Source: Callaeas wilsoni (lineage: Eukaryota > Chordata > Aves > Passeriformes > Callaeidae). From it: a DNA stretch of 64,000 nucleotides. The translations under genes were made by a program, and so were the position numbers. Position 1 is the stretch's first letter. Each line of letters opens with the position of its first letter. The stretch is from assembly GCA_013398955.1 (NCBI GenBank), contig VWPU01011637.1, forward strand, positions 62,001 to 126,000. Reading direction: 5' to 3'. The notes below the pieces were generated by a model. That model saw nothing but the letters and a program-made list of their open reading frames with translations. It was not told where the DNA came from and did no database searches. This document shows positions 1-16,148 of the stretch, piece by piece.

Positions 1-52
1 ACAATCCATGATCCAAAAGCAAACCAGATCCAGCAAGACAGAGGCAGCCCTA

Positions 53-1495
<1,443 letters not shown>

Positions 1496-1583
1496 TTACC
1501 AAACATCCACTCCCAAAAAGTACACCCTGTTCTACTTGTATGGATTTACCAAATAAGTTGCACCAGAGAAATGATCTAACTTA

Positions 1584-4439
<2,856 letters not shown>

Positions 4440-4822
4440 CTACAATAAACCAGAATTTCGACTCTCATTCCAGTGACCTGTGCTGTCAGAGGCTGTAGGC
4501 CTTGTAATCTAAACTTCCTTCAGGATGCATGAAAATTCACAAACACACTTTCATTACACTTTAGATTTTTCAAGATGTTCATATAAGTGCAGTAAATTTA
4601 TCACACATACAACGAAAGAAAAAAAAAGCAGAACGCCAAGTTCTTCTCTTGTTGAATTTCCCGATCATGAAAATCAGAGCTAAATAAAGGTTTTTCCATT
4701 ACTCTGAAAGCTCTGCCTTATACATAGAACCAGTATCAAAGGAATGTTTCAATAAGCAGCTTAAGATAGAAGTCTCAGACAAATCTGTACTGTTGTTTAA
4801 TGCTGAAAAGTTCTCGAATTAC

Positions 4823-4888
4823 CTGCATTCCAATGACAGCATAGATGAAGAACAGCATGGCTATCAGAAGGGCAACGTAAGGCAGAGC
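4823..4888 (-). CDS. CACNA1D: CACNA1D exon 34 (IVS5)
   Basis: This 66-nt exon encodes ALPYVALLIAMLFFIYAVIG, then MQ, the IVS5 helix, identical to mammals as remembered. The acceptor is TTTCTAG and the donor CAG|GTAATT, phase 0. Confidence 0.97.
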
Positions 4889-5614
4889 CTAGAAAGGGAC
4901 ACGTGCATTGTCTTTTAATAATTTCACACCATCATTTCTATCTCCATTTGCAAAAGTAATTTCTCTGTTCAACACAGATTCTTCCATGGTTTTCTTCCTA
5001 TGCAAGTGCTTAAAATGTTATTACTTATCACTCTTAATATTTTGCTGCATGCAATGGATACCAGCTTCATTGTATTTTAAATTATTTCTGCCACCAATCC
5101 AGAGGGAAGGATCATCTTTAGTGTTTTTAATTTTATTATCATTATTGATTGAGACAACACAAAGATACTTCATTCTTTACAGTTACATTGTTTCATTAAC
5201 TTCATATTCATCAGTTTCCAGAAGCAATGATTCAAGTATCTATTTCACTTATGAAATTGGTTTTATGTAAAATATGTGTTAAATTCTTTTCTAGTCATCT
5301 AATAAAATGCGTGAAAGCAGGAGATCTATGTATGTCAAATCTATCCTACCTCTTTTAAATATACCAAATATTTTTTCAGGAAGTACCATAGAAACCTCAC
5401 AATAACAGCTAATATTAAATGACAAAGAATGACCCTCAGACTCACTGAAGTAATTGGTGAAATTTATTTTTGCGTAAGTATGCAAATGTATTAAATATTT
5501 AATTACTGATAACGTTAACAAAAAAAAATCTTGCACTCTACAGGGTATTGCTTCATAAAATTTGGTGTATAAATGTTTGTAATTATACAGCAAATTTAAA
5601 TAAATCATGCTAAC

Positions 5615-5743
5615 CTGAAATGACTTGATGAATGTCCAGAGTAATGTTCTGATTCCTTCTCCTCTGCTCAGCAGCTTCACCAACCTCATCACACGGAAGA
5701 GACGGAAAAAAGTGATGGAGATCCGAGCACTGTCTTCAGAGTT
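5615..5743 (-). CDS. CACNA1D: CACNA1D exon 33 (IVS4 voltage sensor)
   Basis: This 129-nt exon encodes [20 protein letters not shown], then [20 protein letters not shown] and SFQ. The R..R..R..K pattern is the repeat IV voltage sensor and the S4-S5 linker follows. The acceptor is CTTCAG and the donor CAG|GTTAGC, phase 0. Mammals read NSEESNRIS at the start. Confidence 0.97.
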
Positions 5744-6159
5744 CTGAAGAGCATCATGGAGAAGTCAAACCAAATACAAACTCAAACATGCAACACTTCC
5801 AGAAAAACAACATAAAATGCAAAGGTGGAAGAGGTAAGATTTGGAAATGTATCTTGAGGGCCTGTTCACCTTGATAACCATGATATGAAAGGAAAAATTA
5901 CATGCTGAAAACACAGGACCTGTAGAAATGCTTCACACATCACATGCATTTCCAAGTTTTCTGGTTTGTTAATAGGATCATATTGGGTTTGTTTGTAGTA
6001 GACTCCAATAGAACACTGACAATGAATGCAAACCACTGCATGACACCTTTGCAGTAAGACAGGTATGAAAAATACAGAAAAACTTGGTGGAAAAAGACAT
6101 GGTAAAAAGAATAAACTCAAGTATAGGTAAAACCACTGGGGTCACTTTACTGATCTTAC

Positions 6160-6198
6160 CCCAGACTCATCAGTTGTGACTGTTTCAGTTGGCTTTGG
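6160..6198 (-). CDS. CACNA1D: CACNA1D exon 32 (IVS3-S4 extracellular linker)
   Basis: This 39-nt exon encodes PKPTETVTTDESG. The donor is GGG|GTAAGA and the phase is 0. The acceptor is doubled, AAAG|CCAAAG|CCAACT, 6 nt apart: the second (start at 6192) gives PTETVTTDESG, aligned with the mammalian PTESENVPVPTATPG start. Outside PTE the linker is not conserved with mammals and is shorter. In CaV1 channels this linker is optional and its presence shifts voltage dependence. Confidence 0.88.
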
Positions 6199-6375
6199 CT
6201 TTAAGAAATTAAGAATATTAAATATTAAAATCAAATAAAAAATTTTTTAAAAGTTAGCTTAACCGTAAACAAAATGAAGAACATTTTTAATTTATAAATG
6301 TAAATAAACATCTTTCAACTAAATATATGTCCTGAACAAATCATTAATACCCTTATTAAAACCATCCTCTCATCA

Positions 6376-6414
6376 TTTGGCTGACTCATGGTAAAACATT
6401 TTTGGCTGACTCAT
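6376..6414. repeat. Two identical 14-mers with an AP-1/NF-E2-like core
   Basis: TTTGGCTGACTCAT occurs at 6376-6389 and again at 6401-6414, 25 bp apart. Each carries TGACTCA, the AP-1 core, with a GC flank as in NF-E2/Maf sites. The pair is about 180-220 nt upstream of exon 32 in the transcript. Regulatory use is only a possibility. Confidence 0.7.
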
Positions 6415-9400
6415 AATAAAGTCTGCTGGTATAAAACATGTTTAAAAGATTTGATGGAAAGTAAATACAAAAATGAAATATCTGCTCCTATGTAGGCCAA
6501 AGAAAATTAGCCATCAATTTTCACAGATTGTATGGAATTATAGCAGGAAGCCCAACTAAAACTCAGGAACAAAGCTTTGGGGTCAAAGTAGCCTTTCAAG
6601 GTCCTTTTCTGCTCTGCCCCTTCGGAAGATTAATCACTCCACCACTGGAATCTAAGCACAGCCAAGTAACTGTGTTTTCTATCCCTCCAGGAGCTCCCTT
6701 AGAGCAAAGGGGGTTCACTTGAGGTAACTCGGTGATGAACACTGGCTGTTGCAGTGCTTAACAAGGACGCTTTTCCCCTCCAAGTGACAGACAAACGTTC
6801 TTATTCCGCACAGCCCTTCCCCAGCAGTGCAGTGAGGAGCCAACACCTGAACTCTCTCACCATACCTGAGTGCTGCAACAGGATCAGGCATGGAGAAAGG
6901 GATCAGGATTTGATAGATCCTTTTGGAACGGATCTGTGCAGCCCTCAGGAGCTACAGGGAGCAGAGAGGCACACATAACTTCTTGTTCACACAGCCAAGT
7001 TCTGTGTTCTGTGAAGAACCTCTCCCTTTTCTCCTTTTATTCTCTCTGCCTGATTTTGAAGAAACTTTCCTGAGAGCCTAAATGGTCACACACTTCGCAG
7101 AGCAGGCAGCAAAGCTTAAAGGACCAATGTTCTGTGCTTGCTTGTGCACTGACAGACTTGAAGCAGCTTCTTCCAAAACTGGAGTGTCTTTAAAAACATT
7201 TATAGCACTAGAAAAAACGGGATTCTGGATGTTAGATCCCAGTGATGGGTCTTACCCTCTTGCCTAAAATATCCTCCTTTTAAAGAGGCACCTTTCAACA
7301 ATTCCTGTCACACAGAGCAGCAATGAACACGATGGCTCCCCAGAGCTGCTTCCAGCAGGCTGTGGATGCACCAGCCACACTCAGTGCCACACTTCACCTA
7401 CTCAAATCTCACCTACTGCTGTTACTCAAGATAAAACTTCAGGAGAAGGACGGGAAAAGAGAGGAGCTGATTCTGTTGAAAATATATTATGCAAAGATAC
7501 TATGATAAAGAAAAGCAACAAGAGGTAGTACTTCAAAATCAGATCATTTTTAAAATACTACTTGCTTTCTCTATTACTTTTTTTCAAAACATATTTAATG
7601 TAAAGGCATCACTAGGGGAAAATGAGGTAAAAACAACTGTTTGCTCAACTATGTGCAATCTACGTATGGATACATTACTGCCCTGCCAGGATATCAACGT
7701 ATTCTGAAACAAAGAGGTTTTTAATGGCATAAGGGGTTATTACTAAATTTATGCATTACGTTAACCAAAACCCGGATCTCCTTATTAAACTTCAGCAAGC
7801 AGAGTATCTGTAAAACTGGCTGTAACATCTAACCTTTCTAAGAACTTATATAAAATAGACAGAAATCTGCTGCTAAGGAAAGACAACTGCTTCGTTAGAA
7901 ATTCCCTATGTATTTCAACAATTTGAAATAAAATCATCAAAATATAATTTGAAATATAAATTTCAAAATATCACAGATCATGGAAACAATCTTGCAAAGC
8001 TGCCTACCTAAATCAAGCCCAAACCTGCACCAGTGCACACAGACCCACACTGCTACTGACTTCTTAGCACAGAAGAAAACCAACCTTTTAACCCAAAGCT
8101 CTAAAGAAAAAAGGTTTCATTATACCTGCTGCAGATGAAGCCTGAAATGTCATATTAACCTCTGGTGACTGACTCAGGTTGAGTTTGATACTCTCTTAAA
8201 TAGTGAGCAAATTACTTAATTTGCTTCAGTATTTTGTGTCATCAAAAATTGAACATATTATTTGACAGAGGTCAGATTAAATTACAGTATAATCACAAAT
8301 TGACACTTTAAAAAAAATTAAATAAAATTTAGGGGTTGGCATTTGGGAATTTTTCCCACTATGTTCTATAGGAGCAGGATGGGGTCCCAAATAAGTTAGC
8401 ATCAGTATTAGGACAGCAATATATCATGGGATAGATAATACCAGAAAAAGGATACTTTGGTCCTCCATATTTTTATTTAATCACCTTTCCAAATGAAAAA
8501 ATAATGAATGTGCATTATGACTTGGTCATTAAAAAAAAACTTCTCAAAAGGAAAAGTCAGTTTAAAAAAAGGTTTTCTACATATAACTCTCTTAATAATT
8601 ACTTAATTCTCACTTTTAAAAATGCAGAGGTCAGACTACCCAAATGACGTGATCTTCTACTGGAGCTGCTCTGGAATGATGATCCCTCTTTTTTTTTTTG
8701 GTCAGGAGGTCACTGAAGGTATTTGTCTTTGCACGGTGGTGTATGCCCAGGACTGCCCCATGCACACCCTCAAAAATCCCTCTTTCTCAGCTTCTTTGGA
8801 CTAAGAATTCCTCATTGCCTGTTTCTGATGGCTGATCTGATGCTGCTGGGGAGTGTTAGGATGTCATACGCAAGAGATTACAAATCATGGACACTGGAAA
8901 GTGCAGGCCAGTAATGAAAAATAAAAACACTCTGTTCACAAAAAGCAAATTGCACAATACTGCCAAGGTGGAGATAAATGCTAGAAACAAAGTATGAACA
9001 TGAACTCCTGATACGAGAGAAGTTTTTCCTACTGAAGCGGAAAATATTCGTCACTGGGCAAGTGTTTTGGGTTTGACATTTTAGAGTGTATCTAAGTTTT
9101 TACCCTCTTTGGCACTTCCCTCTGATAATACAGCAGTTTATTTTATTTTACTAATACCAGTTATAATGAAGTGAATGCAGTGATATACCATAAAAGAAAA
9201 CATTATTCATACTTATTTACAAAGGAAATGCTCATCTGGGAGACAAAGTTAATTAATGATTGTGTGTGCCCATCCAGCATGATGCAATGCTCAGATCTGG
9301 GAAACTGAGGTAAAGATAGGACAATCTTCAGCAAAAATAACAGACAGACTGACAAAAACAGAGTGTCTGCTTCCTACAGAAAAGGCAAAATCAGACACTC

Positions 9401-12400
9401 CCCAAGCACACAACCGTGTTTGCAGCATCAGTGACATGACACGCACGTACCCACGTAAGAAGGTGGCACATTTTCATTTTGTACATGTAAGGATGTATTA
9501 GAATAGACTTGAGACTGAGGGGGACAGGCTGAGCAGAGGGATGTATCTGCTGACAAGAATGCAAATAAAAACATTTCCTGTGGTCAGACGATCTACCTCC
9601 AGCCTCCTCTTTCCCCTCACCTTCCACCAATCATTCCAATGCTACTGGGTCCTAAACGCTGGTCATTATTCGGATTTTTTTGTCCCTCAGAAACTGGGAC
9701 TGTGTGATTCTTAAGATGACACGTGTGGTTCTGTCTGCTACAAGTCTGGTAATGGGCACAGCTGGAATAAATGGACAGCTCCTGCTTTCCCTGCTTGGCT
9801 GACAGACACACTGCAATGAGGGGAATGAGCACAGACACTGCCCTCATTGTTCTGCCTGTTCTGTCAGCCAAGGGCCAGCTAGACTGAGAGCCCAGGTCAG
9901 CAAAGCACTTCATAACCATGTCATTTTGAGCCAACCCTTAAATACTTCAAATAGGCAGTAATATATGATTTTTCTTTTTTACTTAATCAAAGTGTAACAG
10001 AACAGTTTTCTTCCTCAAAGAATCCCAACCCTCAAAAAATTATAACCAATGATCAACCTAAATTTCTGACTCACTGATTAAAATGTTTGCAACCTGCTAC
10101 CAATTTTGGTCAAGTACTAATGCTGCTTATGAAAAATTTAGCACATTTCCTAAACAGGAACTCCTTGTTACACTCTTTGAATTGAAACAAATGTTCGAAA
10201 TAAACATCCTGACTAAAAAGAACTTCAGTGTCAAAACTGTGAACAGTGTGAAACAGATTGGATCATGCATTGGAAGCAAACTCTGTGCTTAAAAAAAAAA
10301 TAAACATGGTGAAAACCAGTAATGTTAGTAAACGGTGTTGATCAAATGCTTCTTTTTTTACATATTGTGCCAAAGGGTCCAAGAGTATGTCAGAACAAAT
10401 GACATATGATGATAATGTCCTCATTACCGTAATTAAAGAAGGAAGCATCTGAATGACAAACACATATGATGACAATAGTATATATAGCAAAACATTCAGG
10501 TTGCCAAAATATCTCCAGAAATGTGTACTGTGAGTCCATGTGCATAAACATACACGGTTTGTTCAGAGAATAGTTACTGCAATTCAGATATGAGCAAGAA
10601 ATTTTCCTCACAGTCTTATCAGTGCTCTCTATATTCCCTGTTCAACATGAACCAAATGCCCATAAACATCAATTAATAATAATTTTAAGTCAATGTGAGA
10701 AACACCAGAAAAGATTTTTGTAAGTGCCTTCTCACTTGTGAAAAATGTATTTAAACTCTAAGTTCATAACAAACATGTTGGTGGCATCGGGTATTATATA
10801 ACTAATAAATATTCTGTTGTACAACAAAGTAAATAAATTATTACACTTAACACCATGAAAGCAGCTCAGAAATTTATTTCTGGCTTAAAATTAAATATTG
10901 CAATACTGCAGAGATTTGATATTGCACTAAGACTTCACACTGATGAAAGTGAAGCCATATGAGAACATAGTTTTCTGACCTACCCTTAAGCCTAAAGAGA
11001 GATGTTTGCAAAAGTTTACAAAATATATCAACAGTATTCAAAACCACAAATTACTAGCACCAATACCTAACACATGATACGGGTGAATGAAGTGGAACCC
11101 AAACTGAATTGGACTGCTCTCGTTCAAAGTTCAATCGAGAATCTCTTACAGGAGGTAGACATGAGGTTTTTACTCCACTCCTCCACACAAGGTCAAGATT
11201 CAAGACAAATAGGTTTTCCTGAGGGGCTCAGGAGGAAGACATAAACGCTGTTCCTTTAAGCCCCATTTCAGCAGAAAACCTGAAGTTTATTTAATGTCGA
11301 GAATATAATCAGTCCCATAGAGATGGCATTAACCATTTACGTAAAAGATGAGGAAAGCGAACTCTCAATTATTTTCTCGACATTTTGGCAGCACATGAAT
11401 GGTAAAAGAAACTTAAATAAAAAATGTGAATTAAAACCTTCACAACCACTATTGCAACAATGTGATCATGCTTCTAAGTCATTCAGTGTTGGTCATCCAA
11501 ATGGCTTCTGAGCTGACGAATAAGATCATCTCTACACAGTCAGGACAGATTGAAACTTGTATGTTATTTCCTTTTAACAACTTATTTATTCAGCTTTTAT
11601 TTCCAATTTATTTCTCTCTCATTAAGTTATTTACGTCCCCTCCCAGACTGGACTGACCACTCTTTGTGTCTGCCAATCATTACTCTGCTTTTTTAATTGA
11701 AAAAGAACCATTTCTATGACCACACAAGATCTTGCATGTTGTGAAAGTTTCTGAAAACAAAAGGCCACAGAACCCAGTAGTACTTATATAGGTTTTAGTA
11801 GTGGTTTTAATTTTTTTTTATTGCTACACCATATGTATATTTACTTATATATACTTGCCTCTAATAATTTCTAAAAATAAAATGAACATGAAAACCAATT
11901 AGGTTCATAAAAGGAGGTTGAAGGAAGGGATATTAAATGAAAGAGTAAATTAAAAAGATAATCACAGAAAATTTTTTATTGCCAAAATATATGTTGCTCT
12001 GAGGTGGTTCTTTTCTGGACTTGGTCACTGATCCAGCCCTTGAGAATGCTGAGCAATCCTGTAAATTGCTTAATACAATAAAGACTGACTTCCACAGGCA
12101 CCAAAAATATTCAAACCACAGTAATTTCCTGGATTATGTGAGAAAGGGAAGTTACTGGATCAGAAGAATCGGCCTCAGGGAAGCATATATATTCTTATAA
12201 AATGTTTTTAAAAATTAACAACAAAATAAAAGAGATGAAATTTAATTTCCAGTATTTAATACTGAAATCAGGGCAATGTGTACCTAGACAGTCCAACCCA
12301 TTCTCTTGTAAAAAACGGGTCAGATGCAAAGCTGTTGTTTGCTAGAAGAACTCACTGGCCTTCGCAAAGGATCCAAGCATCCCCAGCTGCCCTATCAGAA

Positions 12401-13455
12401 TGATGCTGAGCTGCTTCCGCAGCTCCAGGCACTCACACATGTACTCCTGCAGGAATGCTCAGTTCACACTGAGGACATGAAGTATTCACACTCATGTCTC
12501 CTTTGCACTGCTCAATCAAGATGGTTGTGTCCCTGCAATTAGAACTGCCATGAGACCTGATTTTCTGCCGGTGCTGGTGATTTACCCTGCTCCAAACCAG
12601 CCCTCAAACAAGGCTGAGCTTCCTCAGCTTAAAAAGTTTCTATGGTGGGAATTTTCACAGGTGCTATTTCAATCATGCTTGAAATCCCATTGGAAACAAA
12701 TCTCGTTAGCATCTCAGCAGAGCTGTAGATTTCCCAGGATCACTGTCAGTGTTAGATAGCAAGTGCAGGTGGAATGGCACAATTTAGAATGCTGAAAAAA
12801 TACTGAGCAAAAGATTCTAAAATACTGGATTTGGATTACAGAAATTTACACTAAACTAATCAAGTAGGAATAGTTCAGTAGAATCAAAATAATAAAAGTA
12901 ATAAAAATCTATGAAATTTCCCTGGACACTCTGCAGCATTAAATGTTTCATGTTGAAAATGGGAAATCAAGCCCAGAAATATACTGAAGCCATAATACAT
13001 TCTTGACTTGCACAAAGAAAGCACAGAAAAGTGGCAAGACCAGAAACAGACAATGCTTAGTACACAAAGAGTCCGCTGTGCAAAACTAGAACTAATCAAA
13101 GACGAGCATTTTTCCTCCTGTGAACATAACATGGAAACTAAGGAATGGCAGTGCTGGTTGTTGGCTGTGGTGTGTGCTTATCTTGGAGATCATTACTTGG
13201 TCTCCAGAATATTTTGGAGTCAACTGTGAGAATTGCTAAATGACAGTGTTCTTCACAGCTGAAAGCTCAGCAGTGACCAGTTACAAGCAGTGCTGTCAAG
13301 TTAACACTGCCCAGACACTGCTAAATCCTGCTTTGGTCATGGAAGTCCCTCCCAGCTACCTTTCAATCTCTTCACCATCAAATACGTTTTGCAGTTATGA
13401 GGAAAAGCTACTCTAAGTGTTTGGTCTTTTTACTCTCCTCAAATACTGTGCTCAC

Positions 13456-13533
13456 CTACTCCAGTACTACTGTGAATGGAAATTGTGGGTAAATTGCAAA
13501 TACTTGAGCTGTAAGTCTAAATCCAAAACTTTT
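13456..13533 (-). other. CACNA1D: 78-nt pseudo-exon or poison-exon candidate in intron 31
   Basis: The transcript strand shows a long C/T tract ending CCTCCCCCCCAG, then 78 nt, then the donor GTGAGC. In the phase required (0) it would add 25 residues, KSFGFRLTAQVFAIYPQFPF then TVVLE, and then TAG as its last codon. Inclusion would cut the channel after IVS3. There is a second AG (CTTACAG) 24 nt inside. The splice signals are good but there is no evidence of conservation, so it may be unused. Confidence 0.35.
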
Positions 13534-14532
13534 CTGGGGGGGAGGAGGGAGGGAAATAAACAACCTAAACTAAACAAATCGGAGAAAAAAACCCAATCAA
13601 AAATAAATCAAATGCAGCTTTTAAAAACATGCTCCATGAAGAATAATTATACTTTTAGAAAAGTCTCAAGGGGAAACTGCAGTTCTGGGCTGACTGACCC
13701 TTCTTGTCAGCTCAATTTCCTTCAGCTCTCAGAAAGATCCATCCCCACAGAACTGAGAAAAATCAGTCTGAAATCTAAAGGTCAGGATAAAGTTCTTCTG
13801 CTCCCATATTCTCTCATTGCTCCTTCGTTTTCTTTTCAGAAATTCAATCAGTCACGAGATTCTCACAGTTTAACACAAGATCAGAAAGCAATTTCAAGGT
13901 GAATCTGTTGCCCAGACACCTATTATGTGCAATGGCCATCAGTCAAAATTTTGGTAAAAGATAGAGTTTTCCAAGTACTTTAGGATTAATTCAAATTTCC
14001 AAACACTTACTGCAGTATATGAAAAGCAAAACCACTGTGAAAAAAAGAAACATTCTATTTTTCACAGCTTGGAAAGCCTTACTTTCTATGTGCCCTTCTT
14101 CTGCTACCTCATGAGATATGAATGCCAGCACCCCTCTAAAACCCAAACCTCCCACAGAAAAAGAAATCATTTGTTAAACCAAGCCACTGAAAACTTACAG
14201 AATCCTCAATTATCTTGATCAAGTTACCTACAAAAAGCAACGAGCTTCAAATAAGATAGTAACATGAGCTTAATTCCTTTTTAAAAAATATTTTCTGTGC
14301 ATATATAGAAAAACAATTCTTATTGTCTCACTGCGCTGTGTGCATGTGCAACTATACAAGTATATAAATAAATAATAGCAGATTGTACAAACATCTGTAT
14401 CAGTGTTTTGGTCTTTGATTCCAGGATTAAACATACTTTTCTAAAAAAGGACTTTTTTGGGATTAAGTTTACATTTTCTGTATTTCTTGATGACAGCAAT
14501 TACTTTTTAGTGCATGAACAGTTGCTACTTAC

Positions 14533-14616
14533 ATTAACTTCTGTTATAGCAATATCAACGACGCTACCAACAACAATTAAGGCATCAAAAGTGTTCCATG
14601 CATCAGTGAAATAGTG
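14533..14616 (-). CDS. CACNA1D: CACNA1D exon 31, HYF version (IVS3), alternative
   Basis: This 84-nt exon encodes [20 protein letters not shown], then DIAITEVN, the second version of IVS3. The acceptor is CTAACAG and the donor AAT|GTAAGT, phase 0. It corresponds to the alternative IVS3 exon of CaV1.3 and to the [16 protein letters not shown] form in CaV1.2. Choice between the two changes the outer end of IVS3. The two 84-nt exons are clearly a tandem duplication. Confidence 0.97.
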
Positions 14617-14946
14617 CTGTTAGGACAAGCATTCAGCAGAAAGAGAGCAAGAGAAAAACACAAACAGAAAAAGAGAAGAAAAGGACAGTGTTATAACACA
14701 GAAACACTCTAGGCTTCTCTGATGTACCACTATACAATCTAAACTTTCCCTTTCATAGCTAAAAAAAATTGGTAGAAAAAAAAGGCTATTTATTTCCCAT
14801 ATCAACATAATTGACCTATGACTGGTCTGTACTCAAAACTTTAGAAACATCAGATCAAAATCTGTGACTTGTCCAGATGATGGAAATAGTGGGGAGACAG
14901 AGAAAGAGAAGTAGGGACTGGGGAAAGTAAGCTGGGATATACTCAC

Positions 14947-15030
14947 ATCAGCTTCACTGAGAACGACGTCTACTATGCTGCCAATAACGATGAGGGAGTC
15001 AAACGTATTCCAGGCATCACTAAAATAGCC
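14947..15030 (-). CDS. CACNA1D: CACNA1D exon 31, GYF version (IVS3)
   Basis: This 84-nt exon encodes [20 protein letters not shown], then DVVLSEAD, the S2-S3 loop end and IVS3. The acceptor is GTTCAG and the donor GAT|GTGAGT, phase 0 on both sides. It matches the [27 protein letters not shown] form of mammalian CaV1.3. Its alternative lies 330 bp downstream and has the same length. A GU/AU-repeat tract lies about 170-260 nt upstream of the acceptor. Confidence 0.97.
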
Positions 15031-15200
15031 CTGAACAGAGCAGGCAGGGTGCAAACGTTTGTGATTACACATGAAATGTCAAATATTTGCATACTTCTGT
15101 TTAGTTTTGCATAAACAGAAATTAGTTAAACAAAACCTGTGGTCTAATGAGAAAACAAAACAAAACCAAACAATATTGCCTACTGAAGGAAAAGCAACAT

Positions 15201-15286
15201 ACATGTGCATGTGTGTGTATATATATAATTATATATATACATGTACAGACACACACACAGACACACACACACTCTACACATGCAGA
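15201..15286. repeat. Compound microsatellite (TG)n-(TA)n-(CA)n
   Basis: The plus strand runs from short TG repeats through TATATATATAATTATATATA into CAGACACACACACAGACACACACACAC-type repeats. In the transcript this gives GU-rich, then AU-rich, then CA-rich sequence about 170-260 nt upstream of the exon 31 GYF acceptor. The two ends are imperfectly complementary and could pair. GU and CA repeats are known binding sites for splicing factors (CELF/TDP-43 and hnRNP L types). Confidence 0.9.
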
Positions 15287-16119
15287 ACACACCATCAGAT
15301 AAGCACGATGTTGGCAAGCAAGCCATCGTCCAAAATTGGTTTGGGGCTTCTAGCAAGGCTGAAAAATTCTAAAATATATACCCTAGTGGGGACAACAAGA
15401 CCCCTTTCATTATATTCCTGTAAGACTAAGCCAATTGAAACCTCCTCAACATCAAGGATTTTGTGATAGTCTTACCTAAGTAACTGGTAAAAATATTCAA
15501 AGGGTCAAGTCTCGTCGCTGGCTAAACATGCACAGTTACTAATGGAGAGCTGTGCATGAAGGTTAGAGGACTGACTTAAGCTTCTATTCATAAACTAGTC
15601 TAATATAGGAACTCATCCTCTGTTTGCAGTCAGAGGCTGATTCTGTCGCCAGTGAAGCCAGTGCTAAGAACCGCAGCAGCCTGAACAATTTCTTAATGCT
15701 TTTGGTTGGTGCAGCCAGTCCGAGGTCTGAAAACTCATTTTCATAAATTGCTTCATCACCCTTCTGGCATTTTATGGCTTTAAATATATTCCCCACGTGT
15801 GTGTTACTGGGACATGGCTGCGAAGGGCTACAAAGGGTTTTCATGCTATTAGCTGACTATTGGCATAAAACTGCATGTTTGAGAAAAGAGGTACTTCAGA
15901 AGAATCCTCCAGGTGGGTTCCAGTGTGGAACAAATCTAGATGTATTAAAATTGTTAAGATAACTGTGGAGACCAGAGTTTTCTGCAATATGTGGTTTTTT
16001 TCTAGTTATTTTAGAAATCCAGAATTGCAAAAATCACTGAACTTGCCCTTTATCTCGTTCAGATATATTAATGTATCAGTCTACCATGACTAAGGAATGT
16101 GCATTTTATGAGAAAAGCT

Positions 16120-16148
16120 GAAATGTACATTTTGTACATGTACATTTC
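16120..16148. repeat. Perfect 11-bp inverted repeat
   Basis: GAAATGTACAT at 16120-16130 is followed after 7 bases by its exact reverse complement at 16138-16148. It lies in the intron between exons 30 and 31 and could form a small hairpin. No function is assigned. Confidence 0.8.

Larger units (their letters stand above)
6199..14532 (-). other. CACNA1D: Intron 31 (8.3 kb)
   Basis: This is the third-longest intron. It carries the pseudo-exon at 13456-13533 with its C-rich tract at 13536-13553, and the paired AP-1-like 14-mers at 6376-6414. No transposon was recognised, which is notable for 8 kb, and the rest is unique AT-rich sequence. Confidence 0.7.

Noticed and set aside
13536..13553. G-rich run as a G-quadruplex element
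   Set aside because: Explained as the complement of the polypyrimidine tract of the pseudo-exon; one of the G runs is only two long.
13417..13902. 161-codon plus-strand open frame
   Set aside because: Lysine- and serine-rich random-looking translation with no known family; it overlaps the pseudo-exon tract on the other strand.
15382..15417. 36-nt in-frame segment (12 codons) with AG/GT borders upstream of exon 31 GYF
   Set aside because: The donor GTATAT is weak and the length does not match the known 10-residue insert, while 17475-17504 fits in all respects.
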